From the NCBI GenBank assembly GCA_034687125.1, contig JAQGBZ010000383.1, positions 1 to 57,057 on the forward strand: a stretch of 57,057 nt of DNA, in the 5' to 3' direction. Made by a program: the position numbers and the translations under genes. This stretch comes from Neelides folsomi (Eukaryota; Arthropoda; Collembola; Neelipleona; Neelidae). Numbering within the stretch: position 1 is the stretch's first letter; the number at the start of each line of letters is the position of its first letter. Positions 1 to 13,080 of this stretch are shown here, piece after piece. The notes under the pieces are model-generated. The model saw only the letters and a program-made list of their open reading frames with translations. It was not told the origin of the DNA and ran no database searches.

Positions 1-824
1 GCTCAAAATTAATACCAAGAAAAAATTCGTCTTCGTTTAATCTGTGAAAGTTCGTGTGAGTGTCAAGCGGTTTCCCCTTACTACAAGACACATGATGGAA
101 ATCAATTTTCCCCATTGGAAAAATACAATTTTTACATAAAATATCCCATTCATTTTTTTAATTCCAAATTAATCATATCCGGTTCGGCTGGAACCATATT
201 TCCATTTTAATTTTAAACTTTAAAGACGAGTAATTCGAGGATTGATCTATTTAAATACTCATGCGGCCCTCTCCCACTCCCTTTTTCTAAATTTCATAAT
301 TATAAAATAATTATAACATTTTTATATTTCAAACATCGTGATTATAATTAATTTAAATATTTTTAATTTAATGAACATATTTAAATAATTTTACATATAG
401 ATTTAATTTTCATTAAATGGATGTTGAAGCTTGATTTTTACAACGTGGGCTAATCTTGTTTGGATTCTTTAGCGTAAGCTTACTTAAGAAGAAACGAGAC
501 TAAATTAAATCCGTTGAGCAGGAAATTTTGAATTTGATACACCTCATAGACAATCTGAGTAATACAGTAATGGTACATTTGAGTTTATTCCCTATATCAA
601 TGCACTATAGCTCATTGCAGACTGCAGACTCATTTTACATGATACAATAGTTTCAACGTATTTCACTGATAGTGATTCAAGCTATACTTAAATGAACAAT
701 CTCTCTCTTCCTCACAGTCAGTTCAAGAGTTGTCAATTCTGTAATTAGCATTTTATCATTCATAAGAGCAAAATAGGTAGTTGGAATTCCTCCCAATCCG
801 ATTCATTTTATATTATTGTACATA
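1..824. other. Upstream flank of RER1, no gene seen
   Basis: AT-rich DNA in front of RER1. No open frame resembles a known protein and no RNA gene is apparent. The RER1 promoter and 5' UTR should lie in the right part of this stretch, but I cannot place a TATA box or transcription start with any confidence. Confidence 0.5.
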
Positions 825-2018
825 ATGATGCCCGAAGACTCCTCAGACTCAGGTATTTACATTTTTAATTGGAATTAAAAACAACAAGTCTTTGGACCAT
901 TGATTCATTTTGATCTTTCATTCCAGCCTCATCCCCCAACATCTGCACCAAATTATACCGCTCCGCATCAGTAAGATACCAAAGTCTCCTCGATAAGTGG
1001 ACCCCTCATGTCAAGTCGAGATGGGGATTTGCAGGCGGATTAATATTAGTCTTCATCCTCCGTATTCTCTATGCCCAGGTAAACGACTTTAATTCAATCT
1101 TTATTCTGTAAAATTAAAGTATTTCATTATTAAATCTAACGTTAGGTAAATACAAATGGGTTTATTCATTTTATAGTTGGTTTTAATTGATTTATTGGAT
1201 TGTGTTTAGGGATGGTACATTATTACTTACGCTCTGGGAATTTATCACTTAAATCTCTTCATTGCATTTTTGACACCGAAGATTGATCCAGCACTTGATT
1301 ATGAGGGTAATTTATTTAATAAAAATTTATAATGGTTATTAAGTTGTTATAAGCTCTCAAACTTTAAAATATATCTAAATTATAAATCTTTATGAACTTA
1401 TTTATTTCGTTCTTTTGATTCTATCTAACTATCTATACGTACAAATATTCCTAAATGTCGAAACTTGAAACCGCCTCTATTAAAAATTACGACATATTAC
1501 TTACATATATTTTTTGTCTTTATCGTATAATTGGCCAATGGAACATAAAATTAATTTTTAAATCCAATGAGAATTCTTACGAAAATGTTTAAATATAGAC
1601 CTATTTCCCTATTGATTTAAAAAGTTTACTTGTAATAATTATTGTTTAATCATTTGTTTTAAACATTTGAACAGAAATTCCCCAAAAATATATTAAAAAA
1701 TTTCTAATACATTTTTCATTTCATTTATTAGATGATGGATTGGATCTTCCTACCCGAGTTAACTCTCAAGAATTTCGACCTTTTATTCGTCGTCTTCCAG
1801 AGTTCAAGTTCTGGGTCGGTATTGTGAAATCGACACTTATTGGTCTCTTCTGCACAATGTTCGACTGCTTTAATGTCCCTGTATTTTGGCCTATTTTGGT
1901 CATGTATTTCATTACGCTCTTGTGCATTACTATGAAGCGTCAAATTAAACACATGATTAAGTATAAATATATCCCCTTTACCCACGGTAAACCAAAGTAT
2001 CAGCAGCCTGTAACGTAA
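825..2018 (+). CDS. RER1: RER1, ER retention/retrieval receptor (4 exons)
   Basis: RER1 is a four-pass membrane protein of the cis-Golgi/ER interface that sorts escaped ER membrane proteins and unassembled subunits into COPI vesicles. Exons 825-852, 927-1078, 1210-1306 and 1732-2018 join in phase to 564 nt (187 aa), close to the usual length of about 190-200. All introns are GT-AG. Family signatures are read directly: RYQSLLDKWTPH after the acidic N-terminus, GWYIITYALGIYHLNLFIAF in exon 3, and in exon 4 EFRPFIRRLPEFKFW, FNVPVFWPILVMYFI and the basic block MKRQIKHMIKYKYIPFTHGK, which ends the conserved core. The C-terminal tail is short (PKYQQPVT). Two ATGs stand in tandem at 825 and 828; the upstream one was taken, and the choice changes the protein by one residue. 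The gene faces the 3' end of the kinesin gene. The family assignment is secure; only the exact start is open. Confidence 0.95.
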
Positions 2019-2370
2019 TTTTAAAATTGGTGCTAATAACTCATGTTTTGTCATACAATTGTCACTAATTTCTTAAATATGTATGCAATGGCATAAAAGT
2101 TATAAAATTTTTCTAGAAAAGACAAATTCTGTTAACCTGTGTAATTTATGCGTTTTAGACAACTGTCGTTTTTATTTATACCTTTTCATCTGCAAAATGT
2201 GCTTCTTGATTTAAGTGTACATACCATACTATTTATATATTATATAATTATTGTCATTCATCCAATTATAGACACTTCAATTTCCATTGTGGGGTTTTTG
2301 TTATATGTTATTTATTAAGATTGAGAGGAAATGAAATTTTGTTCAATCATTATATATGCTCCAAATATTA

Positions 2371-2380
2371 TTTATTTATT
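2371..2380 (-). terminator. Tandem poly(A) signal of the kinesin gene
   Basis: On the minus strand the sequence reads AATAAATAAA, two overlapping canonical polyadenylation hexamers starting about 27 nt after the inferred TGA stop at 2407-2409. This implies a very short 3' UTR. It also supports the spliced last exon, because the signal sits just beyond that stop. Confidence 0.55.
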
Positions 2381-2388
2381 AGCGAGAA

Positions 2389-2394
2389 AATAAA
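2389..2394 (+). terminator. Candidate RER1 polyadenylation signal (AATAAA)
   Basis: The first canonical AATAAA I find downstream of the RER1 stop on this strand is about 370 nt past it. If used, cleavage about 15-25 nt further on would carry the RER1 transcript to or into the last coding exon of the opposing kinesin gene (2407-2461). A variant signal further upstream is equally possible. Confidence 0.35.
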
Positions 2395-2406
2395 TTTTCA
2401 TAATTT

Positions 2407-5400
2407 TCATTCGTCAATGAGCTCTGGTGCCGCATTTCTCGATTGTAAAGCCATCCTCGACCTACAATTTAAGCTCGTTAGTTTACATTTTCCTCATATA
2501 GCTGCAAAAATCTTTTGTATTTTTGGAGAATGATTTTTTTGGAATGTTTTTACCGTATTTGTCCAGCGAGTAGAGGATTGAAGGCATAGAGCCAATCTTG
2601 AACGTCTTTATCTAATGGAGGCTGCAAGCTATATTTCCTTTCAGTTGCAGCCAATCTGTGGAGTCACAATCGTTAGTTTAATTTCGGTTTAAAAGAAAGA
2701 ATATCATTATTTGTGTTTGTAAAATCTATCTAGAAAGTTTAATTTTTCTACACACGTTAATGTGGGCGGTTTTGAATTAGGGTCATATATGACTTGAGAA
2801 TTTGCCAGGTTTATAACATTCCTCTCCACTGGGTCTTTTTCGTCTCGAAAGACGAATACATAAGGTCTGCGAACGACCTGTTAAAAATTGGAAGTTAGTC
2901 AAAGGTTTAAATTAGCGAATGACCATTTATTAAAATTTGTTTAGCTAACTACTATAAAAGTAAGTGTGGAAGTACACAATGTTTATAAATATTATAAATT
3001 GTATTTAATACCAAAATATATTTTGTATCCTAATTATTATTAATTAGAAAGTTTGCTGTGAAAATTAAAGAGAATGTAAAATATAAAATATATCATATAA
3101 TGTGCATTTCAACTTACGATCCATCTTTTCCTCCAAACTTGACTTTTTTCATCACAAACGTGCAAATATCCTTTTCGGGAGATGACAGGGGAAATTCGGA
3201 TTTCCTCAATTTCCGGAATGAAGAGAAAATATTCTGGTGGGGAGATCAAAGGCGGGTTGAGGATTAGCGAGCGCGGACGAGTAATTGTAAATGATTCTTG
3301 TGAGGGAGAAGGAGTCATGGACTTTGATTCCGGTGTGAGGTTGGAGATGAGATCAGGTTCCTGGAACGGTCATTGAATGTATGTATGAGATCACCATATA
3401 AGATAATAATTTTCATAATCATTGTGTAGAATAAGAATGTTTTAAAAAGTGAGATATGAATTACATTCAAAGACCGGGATTTCCCTTGCATAAGTCTAAC
3501 AAACTTGGAAACGAGGTCGACCTCCCTTGGGGTCAAGTCTCCAACAGCTGGAGGCTTCCTTCCTTCTTTTGCAGCCAAATTGGAAAACTCCTAAAACAGA
3601 GCGGATAATTAATTCCAGGGGCGATATGGTGTTTTTGAGACAAGAATGCTGATTTTCAAACCTTTTCTTCTTTTTTCTTCCATGTCTCGTTCCGAGTGAT
3701 CCCTCCAGGGTTAAGTGCGTCTCGGAGAGCCAGAGCGTGTCGGACTTTTCCCACTTGCTCAAGCCGGCTAATTTTCTCCAGCTCCCATTGATGGTCAAAT
3801 ATTAAAGAGTCTCCCCTTGGCCTCCACCCGTGAAGATTCTCCTCGCCTCTCACATATGCCGTAGAGGTGTCGAGGACTCTTCGCACTCGACGATTCCCTA
3901 ATAAAATATTCAAACTCAGGATCTCCACAACTGAGGAAATCACTTTCGTGAACATGAATTGTTAAATCATCAACCTCGGACTCAATAGTCTTTCTACAAT
4001 ACAATCCTTTTTTTCAGGAATCTACATAAAATTCATCAGCCCAACACTTTCCTCCATTTTCCTATTCTCACATGAGAGTCGGCTCATTGGATCAATGTCA
4101 GAATGAAAAAAAGAACACACCTGAATCTGATGCACGCTTGAGGACCATCTCGAAGACACCGGTCAATCGATTTCCATCAGGTGGATTTTTACTACTAAAA
4201 AACTGTTTGAGAGTATTTCTTGATCGTCCATAAATCACAACACAGAGATCCTTTGTAACAATGGCTGGATGGCCGCAGGATTCCAACTAAAAATGAATGT
4301 ATTTAAATGTCAAGCATAAATCTTTTAAACGCCTCCCTTAGTATAACTACTAATGGTAAGTATTAGAATTTTATATGTTATAGATAACATTCTAAAAGTA
4401 CTAGCATTCTAGTATGTTATCATTCTCTCTAAAAGTGCATTTTACGCATCATGCGAGAAGATGGACTTTATGTACGAAGCAACGTATCTAATATGGGAGT
4501 TAGCATGCGAAGGTAATTAATAGTTTTGTGAAAGGAGTCTTGAAGCGTAAAATTTGGAGTTAAGAAAGAGAATAAGAGTTTTAAAGCAAAGAAAGTTATA
4601 TTTAGTAGATATTATAAATTACTTCGAGGTAAGCTGACACAGTGACAAAGACATTTTCCCCTGTCGCTCGATTGAGTAAGCTTGAATTGTGAAGACTTGA
4701 GTCCCAAGCACCTTCGAAGCGGAACAAACTCCTGTCCTCTCCCAAGCACTCCAAATACTCCCCCGGAAAGAGACCCAACGAGAGAACATTCTCATCTTCG
4801 TCCATGGACTCCGGAGTGGTCCGGATCCTTCCTTTAATTTTCCAAAGCAGTTGATTAGAATTTAGAGAAGATCAAATTGTTTGTTTGTTATTACCGACAA
4901 GGACCTCCCTCACGTCTCGCCATTTGACTTCCTCATCTGTCTCATGGACGATGGTGATTCTAATCCTTCGTTGAATTCCTTGGTGAAGGATGAAAATTCC
5001 TCGGCAGGGCAATCCATCTCCGTGGTTGACTTGACAGGAGACGTATTCTCCATCAGGAGCAAGCTCAAGAATTTCGAACCAAACTAATAATTCAAGTTTC
5101 TTTGCTACATGGGATGTTGAGGGAGAAGTGAGAATCGGAGGAAACCGGGATGACCGCACTGGAGCTGATATAGGAATTGTAGGCAAAGCGAGCCTTCGAG
5201 GTGGAGCACGAGGGCTGTAAAATTGACCTCTAAAAATCCCATTCCAATTTTTATCTACTCTACATTGGTAAAACACTACAAATGATCACAATAGTCAAAT
5301 TGTCAACAAATGATTTTTTACCCTTCTAATGCCTGTCGCGTCAAGGGGTGTTGATTGTAGTGTCCAAAAATTTCAAAAAGTATGGGTTGATTCTTAATGT

Positions 5401-8400
5401 ACTCAATGAAGCTTTTCGTAATTACCACATTCATCTAGATCAAAATAGATGAAAATTGAATGTTGAAAAATGATGAATTACGAACTTACATTTTGAACAT
5501 AAGAGAAATTAAGCGGTGAGCCATTATTCTTCACAGGTTCAGTTGAGAAGGTTTCATCATTCCGGTGGAGAAACCTGAGAAGGGAAACAATACATATAAT
5601 GTACTTACAGTTATTTACACCTTCGCCCACTAATAACCTGTCACTTTGGGCTTAAATGATGTGTATGTGGATTTGGTAGTTATATACCTGAATTGAACAA
5701 AAACATCACTGAAGTCTTGTTCAAGGTAAAGACCTTGTAAAACACTGACACTAAACTTGAACTCCCGTCCCAAATTCATAATTTCCGCATCCGTCTCATA
5801 ATTTTCACATTCGGATAATTCGTCAAATTCAATTCGGGCACATTGCTTCACTGACACATTGTCAACCTCGCCGATTGATACGGCGACGGTCAAATAGCCT
5901 TTCACATCTCCGTGTTCATTCACTATTGGTACTTGGTGAGTCAAGCTGATCGGGTACAAGAGGTTGCTCAGGTAAATGTAGGATCTCCCAATAAGGCGAA
6001 ACCAAGGAAAACGATCATAAAATGGGTCGTCTGGCGGAGTTGTTTCCTCCCCATACATTTCTCTCATTATCTCCAGTCGAGCCCTGTAGGAGAATTTTAA
6101 AATTCCAGTATGTTTTTACACAAAAAAATTCATTTCTAACTCTACAGATACATACCTACCTAAAAGTATGTATCCTACATTATGAAGCATACATACTAGA
6201 GTACTTCATTATGCAATGTACAAATATTTAAAAAAAATCCTCACTTGAGTTTTTCTAAAGTCCAAAGATGTCCAGCTCCATTTTTAAGATCTGTGACTTC
6301 AACAGCTACCACAGTATTATGATCTTGGAAGAACTCATGAGGCATAGGAGAATAAAGCGTGTCAGTCAGGAGAGTGAATTGGAATTGCACCTATGAGAAT
6401 AAAAGGACCCTTAAGTTTATAGATGTTATCTTGTTTTCTTAACTTACTTAGCATTAGTATTACTAGAGGAGAAAGAAGAAGAAACGATGTTGGAATCATG
6501 CAATGAAATTAGGGTTGGGAAAGGTTTTACCCTTTTTTTCAATTCGACGCTAATTGCATTTCCTTCTTTTAAGAAAACGGCATTTCCCCACAGATCATCC
6601 CTGAGACTGGTAAAGCGATGGGTTCTCCATTTCTTGAAGGCCTTGTCCACTAATTTATATTCTTCCTCCGTCCATTGGGCAACTTCATCGACTATATCTA
6701 AGGAATTTAAAAAAGAAAGTCAAGTTTCCCTTTCAAATACTTCTAAAAATCCGCACATGCATGGAGAGACGTTTCTCTCTTCGGATAAATATTGATGCCG
6801 TTTTACATACCAAATATCTCATCATCAGTTGCCATTGAATATAGGCTCATCGTCATGGACTGCTCTTCAACTTTTTTCTGCAGCTCGTCAATTTTCGCTT
6901 CATAGGTCTTTTTACAAAAGAGGTTCATGTTCATTCATTTGAAGTAGTTTTAAGCACTTTGGCGTGGATTTCTTAAAAGGAAATGTTTATATTTACCTTC
7001 CTCTGGAGTTCGAACTCTTCATCGGCTTCCAACTTTTCCTTTTTGTATTGTTCTTCAAGCTGGAGAAGGCGTTTCTCCATTTCTTGCTTCAGATCAATAC
7101 CTATTCAAAATGGATATAAGATGCTATGCAGACACCTCGGCTGAATGAGTGAGCGAGTGAGAGGAAGTGAGGAAAGGCATGTAATTTGTGAATCAGAATG
7201 GAAGTTTGTCTCCCATCGACCGAACCTTGCTTTTCAAGAAGCTCAATTTGTGCAAAGTTCCAGTCAGAATTTTCCACTTCAACTCGCTCTCGGACGTGGG
7301 AGGGATTATTGAATCTGAAAACATGATTTTTTGCCAAAATGACTCTAGAGCCGGAAGTGAGTTCTGTCGGTTCTTCTATCTGCCGTCCATTCACATAGCA
7401 GAGGGCCCCGTCTGACGGAATCAACGTCACAACCCCATTACAGTTCTCAAACACGCAATGCTCAGGTTGAATGTGGTTCCCATACAGTTGAATATCCTAA
7501 TTTAATTTCAACACCCTGTGGTTACACCATATCTCAAATTGGGGAAATTTATAGATTTATGGATTTACAGTAGAATTTACACCGACCTGGACGTCTCCCC
7601 CTGCTCCCACCTTCGTAATCCCTTCCTTGATGTAATATATGAGGCACTCGGACATGGAGGGATCCTCGTTTAAATTAACTAAATGAGGAGTTTTTTTCGG
7701 GCTAAACACTCCCACTGTCCCGCCGTCTTCCTTCACTGCGACTCCCATTTCCGCAAAGATCATTTCGCGTTGCATTCGGATCACTTCCGTTCGCTTCAGT
7801 TTGTCCTCCCATGTCTCATTCAATTCTGTCAACAATGAGGTATTTCTCGTCAATCTTCTTTTCATTTTCATTATATCAACTACATTTACAAGACAATTAA
7901 TTTTTACACTATGCTCTATTATACAATTTTTGATATAATATACATTACATACAATATACCATAGTACAGATATATGTATTGACTACTAGTGCATTTGTAA
8001 TATAGCTGTACATACTGTATGTAGCATACATTTCTACTAATACAATATTTAATATAGGTTCAAGAAAGTGCGTGGGAATACCTGCAATTAATTTTTCATT
8101 GGCTTGCAGCTGCTCGTTGGCTTCGTCCTGAATTGAACTTGTCGAATTTCCTCTGATTTTAGAATTCTGGTTATGCGGCGTATTGAGGAGCTCCTTCAAC
8201 TGCCTAATCTCTTCTTTCAATTCCCTGATTAATTTTGCGTTCGCGTCTTCGTTCACCACAGCTTTGCATACGATCTGCTTGGCCCGATCAGCATACCTAA
8301 AATTGATTTTTAAGATGTTGAGTCCAGGGCATGAGAGGAAATTTCTTAATAGATAAATCCTTGGGATAAGAGAGGTCCCTAATCGATGCAAGACCTGAGG

Positions 8401-10265
8401 GTCGAAAGAGTTTCTTCGTAATTAACATCCGCTGGCGAAATGGCAGCTATCATTGCAGTTTTTGAATTCCCACCAAGGCTTTCTCTCAAGAGCCATGTCA
8501 AGACGCTATCACGATAAGGAATGAAATTCTCCTTCTTCTTTGGCTTCTTTTGAGCCGCCTGGATCCAAATTCATTTATTTTATATAGATTTATTTAAGAG
8601 CCCACCAAATTAACGGCGATTCCTATAGTTCAAATATTGATTAAAGATGTTGGTGGCTCACAGAGAAATCTGCAAGGGCTGATATGACTTTTCCTAACGT
8701 TGTCAAACTTTTGTTAATATTGGCACCTTCCTTCAGTCGAGTTCCTCTTGCTCCAGTTGCGTCAGCTCTTTCTGATCCTGCTAAATCCACCAGGCTTATC
8801 TTGGACACCTTATTGAAAAGGAAACTTATTACAATATGATCTTTTCCCAAACTTTCAAGTATGTACAAGGATATAAGTCTGATTCACATGCCCCACATTA
8901 TTCATATTTGATAATCAAAGCCTCGTAAGACTCATAACTCAAAAGCCATAAAAAGTTAATAAAATGCTAATAGAAAATCTTACGTGAGGATCTTATGTAA
9001 CGTTCATATATAATTTTTATGCAATTCGATAAAATATCCCCTTACCTTTTCTGCAGTCAAATTGGACACGACGTCAAATTTCTTTTGTGTGAGGATTAGA
9101 GTGAATACTGCATGGGATCTTGAAGATGTTTCTACAATATCAAATTTTTATATTTGACTTAAGCAAATGTCATTTGTATGATTTTGATCAGAGCATGATT
9201 ATACGGACATGAAATGTAAGATGAAATGTTTGTCGAAGGAAATCGATTTTATTACCGTTCATATTGGTGCTCGCCACTGTTCTGGCTTTATTCCCTTCTT
9301 CCATCAACTCATGGACATCTTTATAGGAAATGACGGCGAGTTTGGAGAGATCCTCCACATAAGGGCCCAAGAGAGGATGCTCCCTTACTTTAAGATTTGA
9401 TTTATTCTGGGGATTGAGTAAATCACGAACACGTTCACAATAAATTTCCATATACGAGACCTGAAAATAAAAATAGAAATTGCTATCAATTTGCACTTCA
9501 TACATCATATCATAAAAAATATAATAATCATAATATTGAGAAACGTGGCGGAAAGAAGGAGGAAAATAAATAAAATATTTTTTACAATAGTTCTGAGTCA
9601 TCACTGACCTCAACAGAATAATTACTCTCTGAATCATTGTCAATATGTGTAAACAACTCTTGACAGATTTTTGGAATGATCCCTTCATCTTCTGACTTTC
9701 CCATCATCGTGTACGACTTCCCAGATCCCGTTTGTCCATAGGCAAATATGCAAACATTGTAGCCTACAAAAGGAACAAAGGTTGAAATCTGAGAGCTTGG
9801 ATTTCATAATTTGATTAAAAGTTCATTTGTATGAAAGATTCATAAAAGTGGTGTATTGAATTCTTACCTTCGAAGGCATGGGAAAGCATTTCTTCCCCGA
9901 TGTCTTCGTAGACTTGAGTTTGTGATGAAAAGTTTGAGTAACTAGACTAATTTAGAACTTGGTTAATAAGGGGAAAAACGAGTTAATGAATTTTAGATGA
10001 AGATACTTACATCAAAGGACCAATAGCTGTAGTCAAAGTTGAAACTTTTGACAGCATCTTTGCCGGCGATTTTAGGATTAGTTATATCTAATATTTACAA
10101 TTTCATCAATTAGTGAGATTTCGTATATCTAAATAATGAGGAAAAAAGAGTAATTTGTTAAATACATGTCGTGGTCTCTTCCATTTCAATAATAAGTTTT
10201 GAGTCCATTGAGATTTCCCTATTATTAAAGGGACGGACACGTACGGCTACTTTTACTGAACTCAT
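2407..10265 (-). CDS. unc-104: UNC-104/KIF1A-type kinesin-3 motor (27 exons)
   Basis: Plus-end microtubule motor that carries synaptic-vesicle precursors. Minus-strand exons: 10265-10166, 10087-10011, 9946-9868, 9763-9609, 9460-9256, 9131-9046, 8808-8662, 8558-8395, 8296-8082, 7825-7587, 7496-7226, 7100-6997, 6907-6811, 6697-6531, 6390-6245, 6083-5688, 5574-5490, 5434-5322, 5229-4895, 4831-4623, 4286-4121, 3897-3662, 3590-3465, 3360-3118, 2877-2756, 2655-2554, 2461-2407. They join to 4,440 nt (1,479 aa) without a stop; KIF1A is nearer 1,700. N-terminal motor: P-loop GQTGSGKS (95-102), switch I SSRSHA (208-213), switch II DLAGSE (242-247), a lysine-rich K-loop KKPKKK (287-292), then YADRAKQI. 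Short coiled coils flank an FHA domain (about 465-560, [16 protein letters not shown]). Next come the conserved [11 protein letters not shown] and DPFYDRFPW blocks, the KIF1/DUF3694 region (about 950-1190) and a C-terminal PH domain (about 1366-1462, KGYLHV to [15 protein letters not shown]). The start fits the family ([17 protein letters not shown]). Several donors are weak (GTCGGT, GTCTTG, GTGCGA-like), but phase and homology support them. Confidence 0.95.
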
Positions 10266-13080
10266 TTTTCAGCACTCCGTTCGAGTCAAAAGTCTTAATG
10301 AAAGTGACAAAAAGCTGTGAAGAATTTATTTTGTCCAGGAGGAAAATTTGTCGTCACTCCCTTGCGCATCGATCCAGATTTTCCCAACGACGCATGTGCT
10401 AATACCCGGGTACATGGCACTACCAGGGATTGTCTGGAACTCGGGAATTCTGGAAATGCGAACTAATAAGAGATTCAATCCTCAAGGGGCATTTTAGGAC
10501 GAGCGCCCTTCAACCCCTCTTGACTCCACTTCCAACTCTTCACTTTCCCCGTTTGCTTGAACATATCTGAGGTGTTCAGAGTCCTCCCGAGAGCTCAAAC
10601 TTTTCTCTTGTAATAGACACTTTCTTCTAAATTTCAATTAAAAGTTCTCCAACTTCCACTAATGCCATGTCTCAATTCCCATTTACTGTTAAATAGACTT
10701 AATAACATAATCTCATGGCCTAATTCTTAAAAACTTTGTCTTTCTTTGTTTCTTTCATGTAATCTCTTAAAAAGAACAAGGAACAAAATGCGTTGTTAAT
10801 ACAAAACATATGATTATATTTGGTATTTATTCTTTCCTTATGTTTTCCTCTTAATCAAATTATTAGCCTATTTCTAATATAAAACACATTGGCTAAATAG
10901 TTTTCTCTGTGATGGTTCCAAACCACCAGACCACACATAATTACCTACTCCATAAAATGAAATGGGCTATCCTCGTAACACAATTACTTAACTGGAATAC
11001 ATTCTATGTTGTAGTTGTAGGGTTATAGAACCAAGAACATAAAAGTTTACCATATATTTTTATCTCTTCTTTGATCAAGTTTCCAGATTTTGTTAATTAT
11101 ACAAGCCAATGACTATAATAAGTTTTAGTTTACAACTTCCAAATTGGTCCTAATAAGACCCATTTTTATGCATTCAATTATTATTAGATTAGGAGGATAA
11201 TTATAAACGTGTTATTTTATTCATGTGTTCGATCGAACCAAAGTAAGTAATTGCATTATTTGGTTCATTCTAACTTTATCTGCATCTCGTGTGTTGTCCC
11301 CAAAGGCCTCAAAGTGAGAACTGCTTTTTCTTTCGCGTCAGGAACTATTGTACGAGGAACTATTTTGTTTTTACAATCATTCTTGTAACTTGCGCACCCA
11401 TCATTTGTCTTCGCAAAAATGTCTCGTGTTAATGCTAATCAAGCATTGTAAAAATCCAAATGGTATTTCAACTTTACATGGTTTATTTGGTGAAACTAAT
11501 GGGAGTTCGTTTAAGAGAATTAATGGATGCAGTTTGTTATCCTTTAAATGGTTAGATTTCCCCCTTAGACATGAATTAAACAAATATTAATTGCCTTTCG
11601 TTAAAGATATCTTCTGTTTTGGATATTTCTGATGCTGCCTGCATATTGACATTGGTATATTTGATAGGTCATTGAGCACACTCATTGTTTACAACAAAAA
11701 TTAATAATTGTAATTTATTGTAGTTAACATTTTTGTATTTTTATAACTATATGAGGTGAATAATTTAACGTAGTTGAATCCAAATTCTAATTTAATTTCT
11801 TCTTCCCACCTATCGTTACATCATACATATTTTGGAAAGTGCAAATAATGATTAGTTGACTTGTCTCATGGGCATTGTAGGAAACTCTCTGTAATTGAGT
11901 CCCTTTTATACAAAAATTATACACTAAAGTTTACGTTATCGGATCGACTAACGTTTCAGTTTCAGGTTTCAATTCGCGATAAGAAGATACACGGTTTTTG
12001 AATTATCAACTTTCCTTAATCCACACCAAATGCATCCAAGAGAAATATTCGACGAAAAACCCATCGGGTTCCTTTTAAGTTTGAGAACGGCCAAGCGATA
12101 TGTGAAGTGAATAAGCGACATTACACTTTATACAGTAAAACAAACACCGCTAATTAAATTTATATTTACTCTGTGGATAAAAATACACTGCATTTGTATT
12201 CAACAATACTTTTGCCATAATATTCCCTTCCCTCACAATCAGTCAGTCAGAGGCAGAGTCATAAAAAATATGATGCTTACTTCGTAATTTATAAACATTT
12301 ATGTTTTCTTATACATAATATTCCGTACTTATTTGTACCTATTTAAGTACTTATAATTATTACCATTAAACATTATCTCTACATATATATTTTTAGCAAT
12401 GAAATAAGAATGAAATCTATATTTCAAATATAAGTATAGGTCGTGATTATAAATTAATATGGTACATCCAGTGTATGGTATATTAATGCGCGATGTAACA
12501 AACGAATTGGTCATATTATACCTAATGTACTCGTATAAGATGTAAATGTGAAGAAAGTTCTCATCACTTTGTTTTCTAACAAGGACGGTGAATATTCTCA
12601 CATAACTCACAAGCTCACGAGCAACTGTTTTTTCACATGATCGTAGGAGTTTTCTTGGGTTCACATTCATCATTGAGGATGGGAAATTCATCGAGAAAAT
12701 TTGGTCTCTTCTCCTCTTAAATCATACATCCCTTTTTGTTAAAATACAAGACGTAGCTGTGTGATTTGTTTGGGAATTTATACTTTTTTATACAGTCTAC
12801 TAACATAAGAAGTTGGGTATTATCCCTTGTCATTTATTTGGTTGTGACAGGAGTTTAAGTCTCTATTAGAATTGAGAACACGTTTGATCTGATGGTTGAT
12901 AGAAGCTGAAGGGTTTCTACTTACATCTTAAGTAGATACATAACATAGATCGGGTAGTTTGGTTAGGGAGAGTTATTGATCCCTCCAATTGAGACAGGAG
13001 GGGTAACAATGCGAATAGGAATTTGAGAAGAGAGAAAGATGAGATGTGAATGAAAAAAGATTTTTGATAGTGCGATGGTT
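10266..13080. other. Intergenic DNA between divergent kinesin and Wnt genes
   Basis: AT-rich sequence 5' of the kinesin gene. About the first 300 bp (to roughly 10,570) is less AT-rich and probably contains the kinesin 5' UTR and promoter. Short open frames occur on both strands, but none resembles a protein, has convincing splice signals or stands out in composition. I see nothing else here. Confidence 0.5.

Noticed and set aside
3656..4004. Minus-strand ORFs of 99 and 69 codons that look like separate small proteins
   Set aside because: One is the kinesin exon 3662-3897 read through its flanking introns; the other is the same DNA in a shadow frame.
4370..4430. Short nested palindromes (GTTATAGATAAC; TACTAG/CTAGTA) in a kinesin intron
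   Set aside because: Low-complexity AT sequence with short arms and bulges; expected by chance.
11225..11240. GGTTCGATCGAACC-like string resembling a tRNA T-arm
   Set aside because: Actually a palindrome (GTTCGATCGAAC); no acceptor stem, anticodon arm or D-arm can be drawn around it.
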